A DNA stretch of 64,000 nucleotides. It comes from DATADW01 sp963733905. GTDB lineage: Bacteria > Actinomycetota > Acidimicrobiia > Spongiisociales > DATADW01. Where the stretch lies: NCBI GenBank assembly GCA_963733905.1, contig CAVTEU010000004.1:12438-76437 (forward strand), read 5' to 3'. The notes under the pieces were generated by a model that saw nothing but the letters and a program-made list of their open reading frames with translations, was not told the DNA's origin and ran no database searches. Below, one piece after another: positions 1 to 9,147 of this stretch (position 1 is the stretch's first letter; every line of letters begins with the position of its first letter). Both the position numbers and the translations under genes were made by a program.

Positions 1-531
1 AGACGAAGTAGGTGGTGAGAAGTGACCGTGCCTCGGGTCCGGCGTGTCGCGCCGCCATTTCGACGAAGGGCTTGTATGTCGTCTGGGCATCGAGCGAACT
101 GGGCACCAGGACACCGACAGAGCCGCCGGGCCGGGTCACTCGGGCCATTTCCCTCAGGGCCGCTGGTCGGTCGGGGAAGAACATCAACGCCATTTGGCAC
201 AGCACGGCGTCAAAGGAAGAGTCGGGAAACGGAAGGGCCGCGACGTCACCCTGACGCCAGTCGATGTCCGGATTCACCCGGCCGGCGACGGTGAGCATCG
301 CCTCGTTGAGGTCGAGGCCGATCACATTCTCGGGCCCAACGATGCGCGGCAGCGTTTCGGGCGACGATCCCGGTGCCGCATGCAACGTCGAGGACCTCGC
401 TGGCCGGCGGTCAGCAGGACTGACTCGCAGAGGAGCGGAGCCCACTGAGCGAAGAACGCCGGGACAAAGGCGTCCTCATACGCTTCGGCCGCTTCGATGG
501 GGATCTGGAAGGACTCAGTCGATGTCGTCAT
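1..531 (-). pseudogene. Class I SAM-dependent methyltransferase, 3' end outside window, frame-broken
   Basis: Predicted SAM-dependent methyltransferase of unknown substrate. Translating in three consecutive frames gives a coherent family sequence: an N-terminus (MTTSTESFQIPIEAAEAYED) from an ATG at 531, then motif I VLDVACGTG near 385, then VIGLDLNEAML, a QGDVAALPFPDSSFDAV segment and VLCQMALMFFPD. Frames change near 405 (next to a GGCC run) and near 355. It runs off the left edge, so its C-terminus is not visible. The start overlaps the end of the upstream LuxR-type gene, suggesting co-transcription. The two breaks look like base-calling errors but real decay cannot be excluded. Assignment to the methyltransferase fold is firm; the substrate is unknown. 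Confidence 0.7.
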
Positions 532-2275
532 GACCGTCATCATCGACAGACGGTCGGTCGAGCACATCGGGCAGTTGCCCGATACTGCGTCCGGTTCTAG
601 TCGCCACCAACCTGGTTGACATTCCGAGCGTGGCGACGGCATGGGCCGCCGCCTCGCTTCGGTTGCGCAGATTCAGCTTGGCGAGGATGCTGCTGACGTG
701 GTGTGAGGCGGTCTTTCGGCTCACAAAGAGACGCTCAGCTATCTCAGGGTTGGAGAGACCAGCGCCAAGCAGGCGAAGCACCTCTTCTTCGCGCCTGGTG
801 AGCACACCGGCGGACTTGGGAACCGATCGGCCGGTGAAACCTGCAGAGCGCAGAAAGGCCGCGGTCCTATCGGCCTCCACCGAGGCGCCGAGTTTCTCGA
901 ATCCCGTCAAGGCGATTCGGGCGTGGTCAACTGCGACGTCTGGCTGAGCTGCGGCGAGCGCAATGGCGAGATCCAGCCTCGTCCGGGCAACCTCATACGG
1001 GAGCTGGAGGGCAGACCAGATCTTGAGGGAAACTTCGAACCGAGCGACCGCTTCTTCGGTGTCACCCCGGGCGGTGAAGAGGCGGCCCGTGGCGCCCGCA
1101 GCCAGCGCTGCGATCTGATGACTACTGGCGGTCGCGGCGACTTCTTCGAGTCGCTGAGCGGCGGTGGCGGCTCCGGAGAGGTTGCCTGCCGAGAGGCGGG
1201 CGTCGACCAATAGGTCCAGGGCGATCCCCAGGTGGGTGCGGCGCTCGGCGAGTCGCCGCAATCGCTGCTCGAGCCCCCGACTCGCTGACTTCTCATCCCC
1301 CCGGGCAAGCGCCAAGGCAGCGGTCCACAAGGCGACCTCGTTCTCCGCCTCCACCGCGTTGCCGGCATGGGTCAAGAGCGCCTCGGCTTCGTCGAGCCGC
1401 CCCTGTCGTACCCGGAGCCCGGCCAGACGCGTCAGACCCCGGCTATGGAGCCCAGGGCTGGAACTCTCTGCGGTCTGCAGTCCCAGGAGGAGCTCCCGCT
1501 CCGCTTCATCCCATCGACCCTTGGCGACCAGAACGCTCCCGTAGTAGATGCGGCACTCGGCATAGAGGAAGGGCGACCCGTACTCCTCGACGAAGCTGTC
1601 GGCGACTTCGCACCACTTGGCGGCGCGCTCGATGTCGCTCGCCAGTTCGCAGGCGTTGAGCATGTCGCAACAGGCGTAGACCACGGTGGTCAGGCTCCTG
1701 CCCTCACCGCCCAGCACCCCAGCCATCGCCTCGTCGATCAAGGCAAAACCGGCGTCGGTTTCTCCCTTGCCCACCCGGATCAGCCCCAGCTGGGTCATCC
1801 CGGTCAGTTCCAGGTCAGGATCGCCCGACGCACGGGCCAGCTCGATGGCTCGTTGCGACAGCTTCTCGGCAGCGCCGAGGTCATTCATGCGATAGGCGCG
1901 GGTGACCATGCTCAGCGCATGGAGCGGTCCGGGGTCGAGATGCGCCAGCATCCGCTCCGCCCGGGAGATCCAACCGTTGGCGGCCGCATGGTTGTCGAAG
2001 TCGGCCTTGTAGGTGATGGCAAGCCACAAGGCGCACTCGATCGCTCGGTCCACCCTCCCGCCGCGCCTGAACAATGCGTAGGCCTGGGTGCATTCGGCCA
2101 CGCTCTCACGGCTCGCGCCGAGCCACCAGAAGGCGTGACCCAGCCCGAGATGGCCATCGGCGGAATCTTCGGCGGCTAGGGCACGCTCGAATGCAGTTCG
2201 AGCTTCCTCCCAGCGACCTGCGGCGAGCGCTGCTTCACCGGTGGCGAGAAGGTCCGCCGATTCCATCGGGACCAT
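515..2275 (-). CDS. LuxR-family transcriptional regulator with TPR-like domain
   Basis: About 586 residues. Residues 1-490 are a helical array of TPR-like repeats rich in LGLGHAF, GRWEEA and GRLDEAEAL motifs. The C-terminus carries a LuxR/GerE helix-turn-helix (LTRREEEVLRLLGAGLSNPE, then ERLFVSRKTASHHVSSILAKL). No Walker A is visible, so it is not a full-length MalT/LAL regulator. I chose the ATG at 2275, 22 nt after the stop of the ACT-domain gene; ATG 2266 is equally possible. The frame stays open further upstream, but that part lies antisense to nothing and overlaps the ACT gene. Its position suggests read-through from the inositol operon, but its target and ligand are not evident. It overlaps the methyltransferase start. 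Confidence 0.8.
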   Translation of the reverse strand: MVPMESADLLATGEAALAAGRWEEARTAFERALAAEDSADGHLGLGHAFWWLGASRESVAECTQAYALFRRGGRVDRAIECALWLAITYKADFDNHAAANGWISRAERMLAHLDPGPLHALSMVTRAYRMNDLGAAEKLSQRAIELARASGDPDLELTGMTQLGLIRVGKGETDAGFALIDEAMAGVLGGEGRSLTTVVYACCDMLNACELASDIERAAKWCEVADSFVEEYGSPFLYAECRIYYGSVLVAKGRWDEAERELLLGLQTAESSSPGLHSRGLTRLAGLRVRQGRLDEAEALLTHAGNAVEAENEVALWTAALALARGDEKSASRGLEQRLRRLAERRTHLGIALDLLVDARLSAGNLSGAATAAQRLEEVAATASSHQIAALAAGATGRLFTARGDTEEAVARFEVSLKIWSALQLPYEVARTRLDLAIALAAAQPDVAVDHARIALTGFEKLGASVEADRTAAFLRSAGFTGRSVPKSAGVLTRREEEVLRLLGAGLSNPEIAERLFVSRKTASHHVSSILAKLNLRNRSEAAAHAVATLGMSTRLVATRTGRSIGQLPDVLDRPSVDDDGHDDID

Positions 2276-2297
2276 TCTGCCGCCCCAGTCTGCTGGC

Positions 2298-2687
2298 TCA
2301 GATGCCGAGGACGTTCTTGGCGAGTTCGACGTCCTGGGTACCGATGACGGCGCGTCCGTCGGGGCTGAAATAGGCGACGTAGACGCCGACGCCTGCATCC
2401 GCCAGCCGCCGCGCCACCCCGGCTAGGCCCTGTTCGCTGGCGTCGACGATGAGTACGTCGCGCTCGTCGAGCACTGTGTGGCCCGAGTCGATGATGACCT
2501 CACGGGCCTGTTCGGCGAGATCGTCATCGAAGGCGACGTGGGCGATCCGTCCTTCGAGGCGGGGAAAGAAGCAACCGGCGACAGGTGGGATGCCTGCCTC
2601 GGCGAGACGCTCGAGCAAGGTGGCCACCGTGCCCGGCCTCGTATCGATGAGCAGGGCCAGATCTCTCATGCCAGATCTCTCATTCAT
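2298..2687 (-). CDS. Tandem ACT-domain protein, last gene of the inositol operon core
   Basis: A 129-residue protein with two ACT-like halves: residues 9-65 (DLALLIDTRPGTVATLLERL) and 75-129 (VLIVDASEQGLAGVARRLAD). Each has a beta-alpha-beta start and the central glycine typical of small-molecule-binding ACT regulatory domains. There is no catalytic domain, so it is a stand-alone ligand sensor or a partner of another enzyme. The ATG at 2687 overlaps the iolB stop (ATGA), implying translational coupling. A second methionine at residue 7 is an alternative start. The ligand is unknown; its place in the operon suggests an inositol pathway intermediate or an amino acid, which is inference. Confidence 0.75.
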   Translation of the reverse strand: MNERSGMRDLALLIDTRPGTVATLLERLAEAGIPPVAGCFFPRLEGRIAHVAFDDDLAEQAREVIIDSGHTVLDERDVLIVDASEQGLAGVARRLADAGVGVYVAYFSPDGRAVIGTQDVELAKNVLGI

Positions 2688-3556
2688 TGCCTCCAAGATT
2701 CGTCCCGGGTTCCCGTCAGCGGAAGCCGGGGATCGGGTTCGATCTCTTCCCAACTCTGCCGGACCGAGGCGTGGGCCGGGTCGTCGCATGCTTGCCAAAC
2801 ACGCTCGTCGCCTGGTCCTGCCATCACGTTGAGGTAATAGAGGTGGTGTCCGGGGGCGGCCACACACGGTCCGTGATAACCGCGGGGTATGAGGAACACA
2901 TCTCCATCCTCGACCGAGACGGTGGCGTCGATCGATCGGTCGTCTGTGTAGGTGCGGTGCAACCCGAACCCACCCTCTCCCTGGACGCGGAAGTAGTAGA
3001 TCTCCTCGAGAGGGACCTCGCAGGGAGACCACTCGTCGTGCTTGTGTGGCGGCCACGACGACCAGTTCCCCCCGGGCGTCAGCACCTCGACGACGATGAG
3101 CCGTTGGGCATGGTCCACGTCGGCGGGGAGCAGGTTGTTGACCTGGCGAGTGGCATTGCCTCGCCCACGGATCTCCACGACAACCTCGGCGGCGTCGAAG
3201 CGACGGGGCGGGTACCCGACGGTGGCGGGAGCGGTTGCCACCGCCAGTTCACCTCCGGGACTGCCGGTCAGTTCGTTGGTCGAACCGGGGGGGAGATACA
3301 TCAGATCGGTCACAGCAGAGAAAACGTCCTCTCGGCCTTCCAAGACGAAAGTGTCGTCAGCCTCGACCCGAAAAGTGCCCGAGAGCGGCACCAGGACCGC
3401 CTCGTCGTCGCCGGTGTGAAGGGTGCGGGTCTGGCCGCCTGAGAAGGACATGACGCGCAGCCCGCTGTAATCCCACCCCGCCTGCGCAGGGTGGAGCGCC
3501 ACCGGGTCGGTGCCGTCGGCGAGCGTTCCGGCGGGGCGGAAAAGGTCGGCGCTCAC
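2684..3556 (-). CDS. iolB: 5-deoxy-glucuronate isomerase
   Basis: 290 residues, the usual length of IolB. It isomerises 5-deoxy-D-glucuronate to 2-deoxy-5-keto-D-gluconate in the cytoplasmic myo-inositol pathway. The sequence shows two cupin halves. The metal site of the C-terminal cupin is visible as PPHKHDEW, LEEIYYFRV and GYHGPCVAAPGHHLYYLNVM. The GTG start at 3556 overlaps the stop of the upstream aldolase-like gene (GTGA), and its own stop overlaps the ACT gene start, so the three are translationally coupled. The frame is intact. Identification is firm from motifs and from neighbouring iolC, iolE, iolG and iolD. Confidence 0.95.
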   Translation of the reverse strand: MSADLFRPAGTLADGTDPVALHPAQAGWDYSGLRVMSFSGGQTRTLHTGDDEAVLVPLSGTFRVEADDTFVLEGREDVFSAVTDLMYLPPGSTNELTGSPGGELAVATAPATVGYPPRRFDAAEVVVEIRGRGNATRQVNNLLPADVDHAQRLIVVEVLTPGGNWSSWPPHKHDEWSPCEVPLEEIYYFRVQGEGGFGLHRTYTDDRSIDATVSVEDGDVFLIPRGYHGPCVAAPGHHLYYLNVMAGPGDERVWQACDDPAHASVRQSWEEIEPDPRLPLTGTRDESWRQ

Positions 3557-4446
3557 TGTCCTCCCCGGACCACCGCCACCGCCCGATCGACCGCTGCTGC
3601 GACGTCACCGTCGGGGGGGTAGAGGAGACTGCGACCGGCGACCAGCCCTCGGGCCTGAGGCAGCGCCATGGCCCCCGCCCAACCGGCGAAAAGCTGATCG
3701 GACTTTTCACCCGGGTCGCCCCCGAGGAGCAGACAGGGCAGGGTGGTCGCCGCCAGCACCCGCACCATCTCCTCCGAGGCTGGAAGCTTGAGCCAGGTGT
3801 AGGCCGAAACGGGGCCTAGCGCCGACGCCACGGCGACCGCCTCGACAAGCAGATCGGGGTCATCCACCACTCGGACCCTGCCTTCCGGATCGCGCCGCGC
3901 CGGGAGCGGTTCAACCATGGCGATCAGGTTCCTCTCGGCCAGAGCGCCGATCGCCCGTGCGCAAGCCACCAGCGTTTCGTTGGTTCCCGGGTCCGAATAG
4001 TCGATCCGGAGGAGCATCTTGCCGCCGTCGAGGCCCATGGCGGCGATGGTGGGAACGTCGTAGGCGGTGAACCGATCGTCCAACTCCCACGACGACCCTG
4101 TCAGCCCGCCGCGGTTCATCGAACCGAACACCAGGTGGCCGTCCAACTCTCCGAGCCGCAGAAGGTCCTCGAAGATGTCGGGGGTGGCCAGCAACCCATC
4201 GACGCCGCGGCGTCGCAGTGCCACGACGATGCGCTCGAGCAGCCGGCGGCGGTCCGCCATCGCCCATGGTTCGTCACCCACGCCAAGGATGCGGCGCGCC
4301 GGATGGTCGGCGGCGATGATCACGAGGCGCCCGTCATCGCCGAGAAGCGGCCGCCGCTCCCGCTGCGACGCTAGGTCGAATACCCGCTCGGGGTGCAAGG
4401 CTCGATCGTCGAGCAGCCAACTCCACCGCTCGTCGTCGATCAACAA
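3553..4446 (-). CDS. Cgl0159-type (beta/alpha)8 aldolase-like protein of the iol operon
   Basis: About 297 residues resembling the Cgl0159 family of (beta/alpha)8 class I aldolase-like proteins found in actinobacterial inositol clusters. Recognisable parts are RPLLGDDGRLVIIAADHPAR, DGLLATPDIFEDLLRLGEL, MLLRIDYSDPGTNETL, and CLLLGGDPGEK near the end, where class I aldolases have a phosphate-binding loop. No IolJ-type class II aldolase is seen in the window, so this protein may cleave phosphorylated 2-deoxy-5-ketogluconate to DHAP and malonate semialdehyde; that role is inferred from context. The start is uncertain: TTG 4446 fits family length, while ATG 4494 would overlap the divergent protease gene. 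The stop overlaps the iolB start. Confidence 0.8.
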   Translation of the reverse strand: MLIDDERWSWLLDDRALHPERVFDLASQRERRPLLGDDGRLVIIAADHPARRILGVGDEPWAMADRRRLLERIVVALRRRGVDGLLATPDIFEDLLRLGELDGHLVFGSMNRGGLTGSSWELDDRFTAYDVPTIAAMGLDGGKMLLRIDYSDPGTNETLVACARAIGALAERNLIAMVEPLPARRDPEGRVRVVDDPDLLVEAVAVASALGPVSAYTWLKLPASEEMVRVLAATTLPCLLLGGDPGEKSDQLFAGWAGAMALPQARGLVAGRSLLYPPDGDVAAAVDRAVAVVRGGQ

Positions 4447-4475
4447 GGCACACCGGCGCCAGGCACAATCAGGAG

Positions 4476-5021
4476 ATGCGCCGGCAGGTGACATTGGTGG
4501 TGGCAGCAGCCTCTCTGGCCGTGGCCGGGCTTGGCGCTTCCTCGCCGCCACCCCAACTGCTGGTGACACCGACCACACCCGATGACGTTGCGGTGCTCGC
4601 TGCGGCCACGTTCGACCGGTTCATCGAGGCGGCGCCCGCCACGAGGAACTGCATAGGGACCGTCCGCTTGGCGGCTGCATGGAGTCATGGTGACCGTGGC
4701 AGCTACGACGCCGACACGTCCACCATCACCCTCCGCATCCCAGGCACGGCACCGAGGCTGGCTTCGACGCTGGTGCACGAGTTCGCCCACCATGTCGACA
4801 TTGCCTGTCTTCCCGAGGAGGTCCGCGGATCGTTTCGCTCGGCGCAGCGACTGATCGACGACGGTCCGTGGGACGAGGGCGCATCGTGGGCGGAGGTCCC
4901 GGAGGAGCAATTCGCCGAGACGATGGTCGAGGTCGTGTTGGGACGCCGATCCCCGACGCTGGGGGTGAGGATCGATCCGGCGGCGGTCGAACTCGTGGGG
5001 AACTGGGCAAGGGGCGGGTGA
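4476..5021 (+). CDS. Secreted small zinc metalloprotease-like protein (HExxH)
   Basis: 181 residues with an N-terminal signal-like segment (MRRQVTLVVAAASLAVAGLG) followed by a mature domain holding LVHEFAHHVDIACLP, an HExxH zinc motif at about residues 102-106. A later glutamate-rich segment (VPEEQFAETMVEVVLG) could supply the third ligand. It looks like a minimal gluzincin-type putative metallopeptidase of unknown substrate, exported by Sec. It sits alone on the plus strand inside the minus-strand inositol operon, between the aldolase-like gene and iolC. Its stop is 2 nt from the iolC stop (convergent), and its start region overlaps the possible upstream start of the aldolase gene. Confidence 0.7.
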   Translation: MRRQVTLVVAAASLAVAGLGASSPPPQLLVTPTTPDDVAVLAAATFDRFIEAAPATRNCIGTVRLAAAWSHGDRGSYDADTSTITLRIPGTAPRLASTLVHEFAHHVDIACLPEEVRGSFRSAQRLIDDGPWDEGASWAEVPEEQFAETMVEVVLGRRSPTLGVRIDPAAVELVGNWARGG

Positions 5022-5022
5022 T

Positions 5023-5962
5023 TCAGTCACCGAGCAACCCCATCACCTCGTCCTCGTTGGGCATGGCGTCGGAACAGGCGAGACGGGCGGCGACGTAGGC
5101 ACCGGCAGCATTGGCGAAGCGGACGGTCTTGGTCGCATCCCACCCCTGGAGCAACCCGTGACACAGGGCGGCGCCAAAGGCATCACCGGCCCCAAGCCCG
5201 TTGACCACCGTCACCTCAACCGGTTCGACCCTGCTCCGACCACCCTCCCAGGCGACCAACACCCCATCGGGGCCGAGCTTTACCACGGCGAGGTCGAGAC
5301 CGATGTCGAGGAGTCGATCTGCCAACTCATCTGGCTCGCCTTGCCCCACCGCGACGGCGCACTCTTCGAGATTGCCCACGGCAACAGTGGCGTGCGCCAA
5401 AGCCTCTCGTTGCCAATGTCCGGCCTCCTCGGGCTCGTTCCAGAACATGGGCCGGTAGTCGAGGTCGTGGACGGTGGGCGGCTTCTTGCCTCTCTCGATC
5501 GAGCGCGGCGAGCGTGGCGTCCCGGCTCGGTTGTGCAGACAGCCCCGTGCCCGTCGTCCAGAAGACCCGGCTTGCCCTCACCGCATCGAAGTCGATCTCC
5601 TCTGTGGTGATCGTCATGTCCGGTGCCGTCGGCTCGCGGTAGAACAGAAGCGGGAAGTTGTCGGGTGGAAACAGCTCACAGAAAACCACCGGAGTGCGCA
5701 GGGTCGGGTGGGTTCCGACAAACCGGTCGTCCACGCCAAACCCTTTGAGTGCCTGGCGCACGTAGTCCCCGAAGCCGTCGTCGCCAACCTTGGTGATCAC
5801 TCCAGCCCGGTGGCCGTAGCGCGCCGCCCCCACGGCGACGTTGGTGGCCGTTCCTCCCAGCGACTTGGCAAACGAGGCCACGTCGGGGAGGGACACCCCC
5901 GACTGCTCGGGGTAGAGGTCCACACCCACCCGTCCAATGGTCAGGACGTCGAAGGGAGTCAT
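5023..5962 (-). CDS. iolC: 5-dehydro-2-deoxygluconokinase (PfkB family), one frameshift
   Basis: A ribokinase/PfkB-family kinase that phosphorylates 2-deoxy-5-keto-D-gluconate in inositol catabolism. The N-terminal part (MTPFDVLTIGRVGVDLYPEQ, then SLGGTATNVAVGAARYGHRA) and the C-terminal part (NGLGAGDAFGAALCHGL, with the catalytic Asp of GAGD) are in different frames. The break lies near 5487, where GAGAGGCAAGAAG suggests loss of two Gs from a G run or one inserted base. Joined, the protein is about 312 residues. The ATG at 5962 overlaps the stop of the transporter ATPase (ATGA). There is no C-terminal DUF2090 domain; a separate aldolase-like gene lies downstream instead. Confidence 0.88.
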
Positions 5963-6885
5963 TCGCCCGGCGGGCTGTCCTCCGGTGCCCCCGACGCCTC
6001 GCTCTCCTCGGCCTCGGCGCGGAACGTGGCAGCAGCCTCCCGCAGTTCGTCTGCTCCCTCGCCACCCTGGCGCGAAGCGGACTCGAGCTCGTGCGAGAGC
6101 ACTTCGAGGTCGGCGCCACCGGCCATCATCTGGACCAACTGCTCGAGTGCGATGTCGGCCTTTGCGTAGTCCCCGAAGACCTGGCCGCGCCGCAGGATGA
6201 CGAAGTGGTCTCCGACCGGATAGGCGTGGTGGGGGTTGTGCGTGATGAAGATCACTCCGATACCGCGCTGCTTGGCCTGCACTACGTAGCGCAGCACCAC
6301 GCCCGCCTGCTTCACCCCCAGGGCCGCTGTCGGCTCGTCGAGGATCAGCACCTTGGCACCGAAGAAGACGGCGCGGGCAATGGCGACCGATTGGCGCTCA
6401 CCACCGGAGAGCGTCCCCACCGGTTGGTCGGGATCGCGGATGTCGATCCCCATCTTGGACATCTCCTCGCGGGTGGTCCGCTTGGCGAAATCGATGTCGA
6501 AACGACGGAACGGGCCCCAGCCACGGGTGGGCTCCGAGCCCAGGAAGAAGTTCCGCCAGATGCTCATCAACGGGATCATCGCCAGGTCCTGGTAGACGGT
6601 TGCGATCCCCTTCTCCAACGCATCGCGCGGTGAGGAGAACTCGACCTCCTCACCCTCGAACCGGTACACGCCCTCGTCGGCCTTGTGCACACCGGACAGC
6701 GTCTTGATCAGCGTGGACTTGCCCGCCCCGTTGTCGCCGAGGAGGCATGTCACCTCGCCGGCACGGACGAAGACCGAGATGTCCTGGAGGGCGATGACGT
6801 TTCCGAAGTACTTCGAGATGTGCTCCACCTCGAGGAGAGGGGAGCCATTGGAGTGTTCCGCTTCGGCGGTGAGTGTCGCCGTCAT
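5959..6885 (-). CDS. Sugar (probably inositol) ABC transporter ATP-binding protein
   Basis: 308 residues, a single ABC domain of the FrcA type rather than the double RbsA/MglA type. Walker A is GDNGAGKST (about residue 50), the signature is GTLSGGERQSVAIARA, Walker B is KVLILDEPTAAL, and the switch His lies in FITHNPHHA. An acidic tail of about 40 residues follows the ABC domain. The ATG at 6885 overlaps the permease stop and its own stop overlaps the iolC start, placing it firmly inside the inositol operon. It would power the adjacent permease; the inositol substrate is inferred from context. Confidence 0.92.
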   Translation of the reverse strand: MTATLTAEAEHSNGSPLLEVEHISKYFGNVIALQDISVFVRAGEVTCLLGDNGAGKSTLIKTLSGVHKADEGVYRFEGEEVEFSSPRDALEKGIATVYQDLAMIPLMSIWRNFFLGSEPTRGWGPFRRFDIDFAKRTTREEMSKMGIDIRDPDQPVGTLSGGERQSVAIARAVFFGAKVLILDEPTAALGVKQAGVVLRYVVQAKQRGIGVIFITHNPHHAYPVGDHFVILRRGQVFGDYAKADIALEQLVQMMAGGADLEVLSHELESASRQGGEGADELREAAATFRAEAEESEASGAPEDSPPGE

Positions 6886-7956
6886 CGCTTCGCCGCCCTT
6901 CCCCTGATCCAGTTGTTGAAGAGCACCGCTGCCACCAGCACGCCGCCCAACACCACCTGGAACCAGTCGGCATCGACGCCGGTGAGCCTGATCCCCTGGT
7001 CGATCATGGCGAAGGTGAGCGCACCGAGCGAGGCGCCAACCGCAGATCCATAGCCGCCGGTGAGGAGGTTTCCCCCGACCACCGCGGCGATGATGGCCCG
7101 GAACTCGAGCTGGGTCCCTCTGAGGGTGTCCGCCCCGGTGAACTGGACCACCTGGAGCAACGCCACCAGGAAGGCGGCCAGAGCCGTTGTCATGAACAGG
7201 GCCACCTTGAGTCTGGTGACCGGCACGCCGACGTTGCGGGCGGCGTTGGCATCGCCCCCCGCTCCGAAGATCCAGTTGCCTTGGCGTGTCCGGAGCAACA
7301 CCCAGGTGGCGAGGATCGTCAGCAGGATCCACCACAGGATGGTGATGCTGAACCGGGCCCCGCCGAATGTGAGTTGACCGGCGAGGAGCGCCCGCGCCGA
7401 CTCGTACCCGGCCACCTGGTCGAGATCGCCCAACTGGGTCCTGTTGGTCAACGACCGTGTGAGGGCGATGGTCAGGCCCCGGAATATGAAGAGCGAACCG
7501 AGAGTGATGATGAACGAGGGGAGCTTGGTGCTCATCACCAAAGCCCCGTTGAAGGCGCCGATCAGCAGCGAGAGCACCAGTGCCACCGCTACGGCGGGCC
7601 AGAACGACCAGCCGAAGCCGCCGCCCGCCTGCGCCGTGACCAGCACCATGATCGTCATCCCGGCGAATCCCACGATCGACCCGATCGAGAGGTCGAACTC
7701 GCCGGCGATCATCAGGAGGGCGACGGCCACGGCGAGGATCCCCAGAGGCGCCGCAGTGTTGAGGACGGCGGCGGTGGCCTGCCAACTCACGAAGTTGTTG
7801 TCGAACGCCACCACGGCGAGGAAGGCGTAGACGAGGACCACCGCCACGATCGCCCCGACCTCGGGGCGGGCGAGGAGCCGGCTCAACAACCCGCTCTCGG
7901 CGAACCCGTTCGTCGGCCGGGGGCGCCACAGGTGGTGGCGCGGTGTCTGCGGTCAC
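6882..7956 (-). CDS. Sugar (probably inositol) ABC transporter permease, frameshift near N-terminus
   Basis: A BPD_transp_2-type permease with about 8-10 hydrophobic segments and the family signature around GGNLLTGGYGSAVGASLGAL. The best ribosome-binding site (AGGAGG) precedes a GTG at 7956, which starts MTADTAPPPVAP. That frame leaves the permease frame at a C/G run near 7918-7925, and the permease frame continues from FAESGLLSRLLARPEVG. A TTG at 7889 would give an intact 335-residue protein, but the strong RBS at 7956 argues that a single-base error broke a slightly longer gene. It is the membrane partner of the flanking binding protein and ATPase. Confidence 0.9.
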
Positions 7957-7995
7957 GCTCTACCTCCTCTCCGCACCTCACTCGAATCTATCGGA

Positions 7996-8021
7996 GGTGG
8001 CCCGCCCCCCGGCGGGCCACC
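7996..8021 (-). terminator. Strong intra-operon hairpin between binding protein and permease
   Basis: GGTGGCCCGCC and its exact reverse complement GGCGGGCCACC are separated by four Cs, giving an 11-bp GC-rich stem. Flanking TCGGA/TCCGA can extend it. There is no U tract. It lies between the stop of the binding-protein gene (8030) and the permease GTG (7956). In many ABC operons such a stem-loop limits read-through or protects the upstream mRNA so that binding protein is made in excess. That role here is inference. Confidence 0.6.
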
Positions 8022-8029
8022 ATCCGATC

Positions 8030-9094
8030 TCAGCGGAGCCCTGCCTCCGAGAAGCTGACTACGTCGGCTGCGTTGTCCGCCGTGACCAACTGCGGTCCGG
8101 TGAGGATCACCTTCTCGACGCTTCCCAGCGGGATCGCACCGGTCTCCAGGTACTGGGTGAGCAACACGATGGGCAGGTACCCCTGGAGGTACTGCGCCTG
8201 GTCGATGGCGAACGCCATGTCACCGTCGGTTATCGCCTGGAGCACCTCTGGAGAGAGGTCGAAGGTGGCGAACGTGATCGTTCCCAGCGACCCCGCCTCG
8301 TCGAGCGCCGCCAACGTCGGGATGGCGCCGGTGGGGCCGAGGGTGAGGATGCCGTTGGCATCGGCGTTGGCCTGGAGGGCCGAGGCAACCGACTGCTGAG
8401 CGCCGGTCGGGTCGTTCAGATCGACCGGGATCACCTCGACCGTTCCGCCCAATCCCTCTTCGAACCCCTCGCAGCGAAGGTCGAGGGCGACGTTGCCCAC
8501 CTCCTGGTTGATGCAGAGGGCGTTGGTGACTCCCGCTTCGGCGAACGCCAGTCCGGCGATGAGCCCCGCCTCGCGCTCGGTCTGTCCCACATGCGCCAGC
8601 ACTCCGAGGTCGGCGAAGACGTCGCTTCCCGAGTTCATCGAGATCACCGGGATGCCGGCGTCAACCGCCGCCTGGATCGAGGGCCCGAGTGCGTCGGCAT
8701 CGGGGATCGATACGACCAGGCCGTCTGGCTGACCGGCGACTGCGGTGTCGATGATCTGGCTCATGGCGACCATGTCGAAGGTACCCGGCGCCTGGTAGTT
8801 GGCCGTCACGCCCATGTCCTCGGCGGCGGCAGCCACTCCATTGGCCGCCACCGACCAGAAGGGGTCGGACGCCTGACCGTGTGTGACCACCTCGAAGGTG
8901 TAGTCGCGCTGGGTCACCCCACCCGCTGCCTCGGTGCTCCCGGTGCCGGCGGCGGTCGTGTCGGTCCCACCGTCAGCCGCCGTGGTGGCGGTGCCGCCGT
9001 CACCGGCCGTGGTGGCGGTGCCGCCGTCCCCGCCGCAAGCAGCGAGAACCATCAAGATCACACCTGTCAACGCGAGCCATGACTTTCGTGTCAC
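8030..9094 (-). CDS. Sugar (probably inositol) ABC transporter substrate-binding lipoprotein
   Basis: 354 residues. The GTG at 9094 is preceded by a strong purine-rich site (AAGGAGGAGGAT). The N-terminus is a lipoprotein signal with lipobox LAAC at about residue 19, followed by a low-complexity Gly/Thr/Ala linker containing three near-repeats of DGGTATTA. The rest is a periplasmic-binding-protein type 1 fold similar to RbsB: FEVVTHGQASDPFWSVAANG, DGLVVSIPDAD and ISMNSGSD. It would be tethered outside the membrane and deliver a cyclitol or sugar to the permease encoded downstream. Position between iolE and the permease supports inositol as ligand. Confidence 0.92.
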   Translation of the reverse strand: MTRKSWLALTGVILMVLAACGGDGGTATTAGDGGTATTAADGGTDTTAAGTGSTEAAGGVTQRDYTFEVVTHGQASDPFWSVAANGVAAAAEDMGVTANYQAPGTFDMVAMSQIIDTAVAGQPDGLVVSIPDADALGPSIQAAVDAGIPVISMNSGSDVFADLGVLAHVGQTEREAGLIAGLAFAEAGVTNALCINQEVGNVALDLRCEGFEEGLGGTVEVIPVDLNDPTGAQQSVASALQANADANGILTLGPTGAIPTLAALDEAGSLGTITFATFDLSPEVLQAITDGDMAFAIDQAQYLQGYLPIVLLTQYLETGAIPLGSVEKVILTGPQLVTADNAADVVSFSEAGLR

Positions 9095-9147
9095 ATCCTC
9101 CTCCTTCTGCTTCACATGGGTCTGTTGGGACCCCTTGTCGCGCCCGG

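Noticed and set aside
6873..8399. Long open frame (508 codons) antisense to the ABC permease and binding protein
   Set aside because: Composition is rich in His, Arg, Gly and Glu as expected from the complement of GC-rich coding DNA; no family motif, and the opposite strand carries clear transporter genes.
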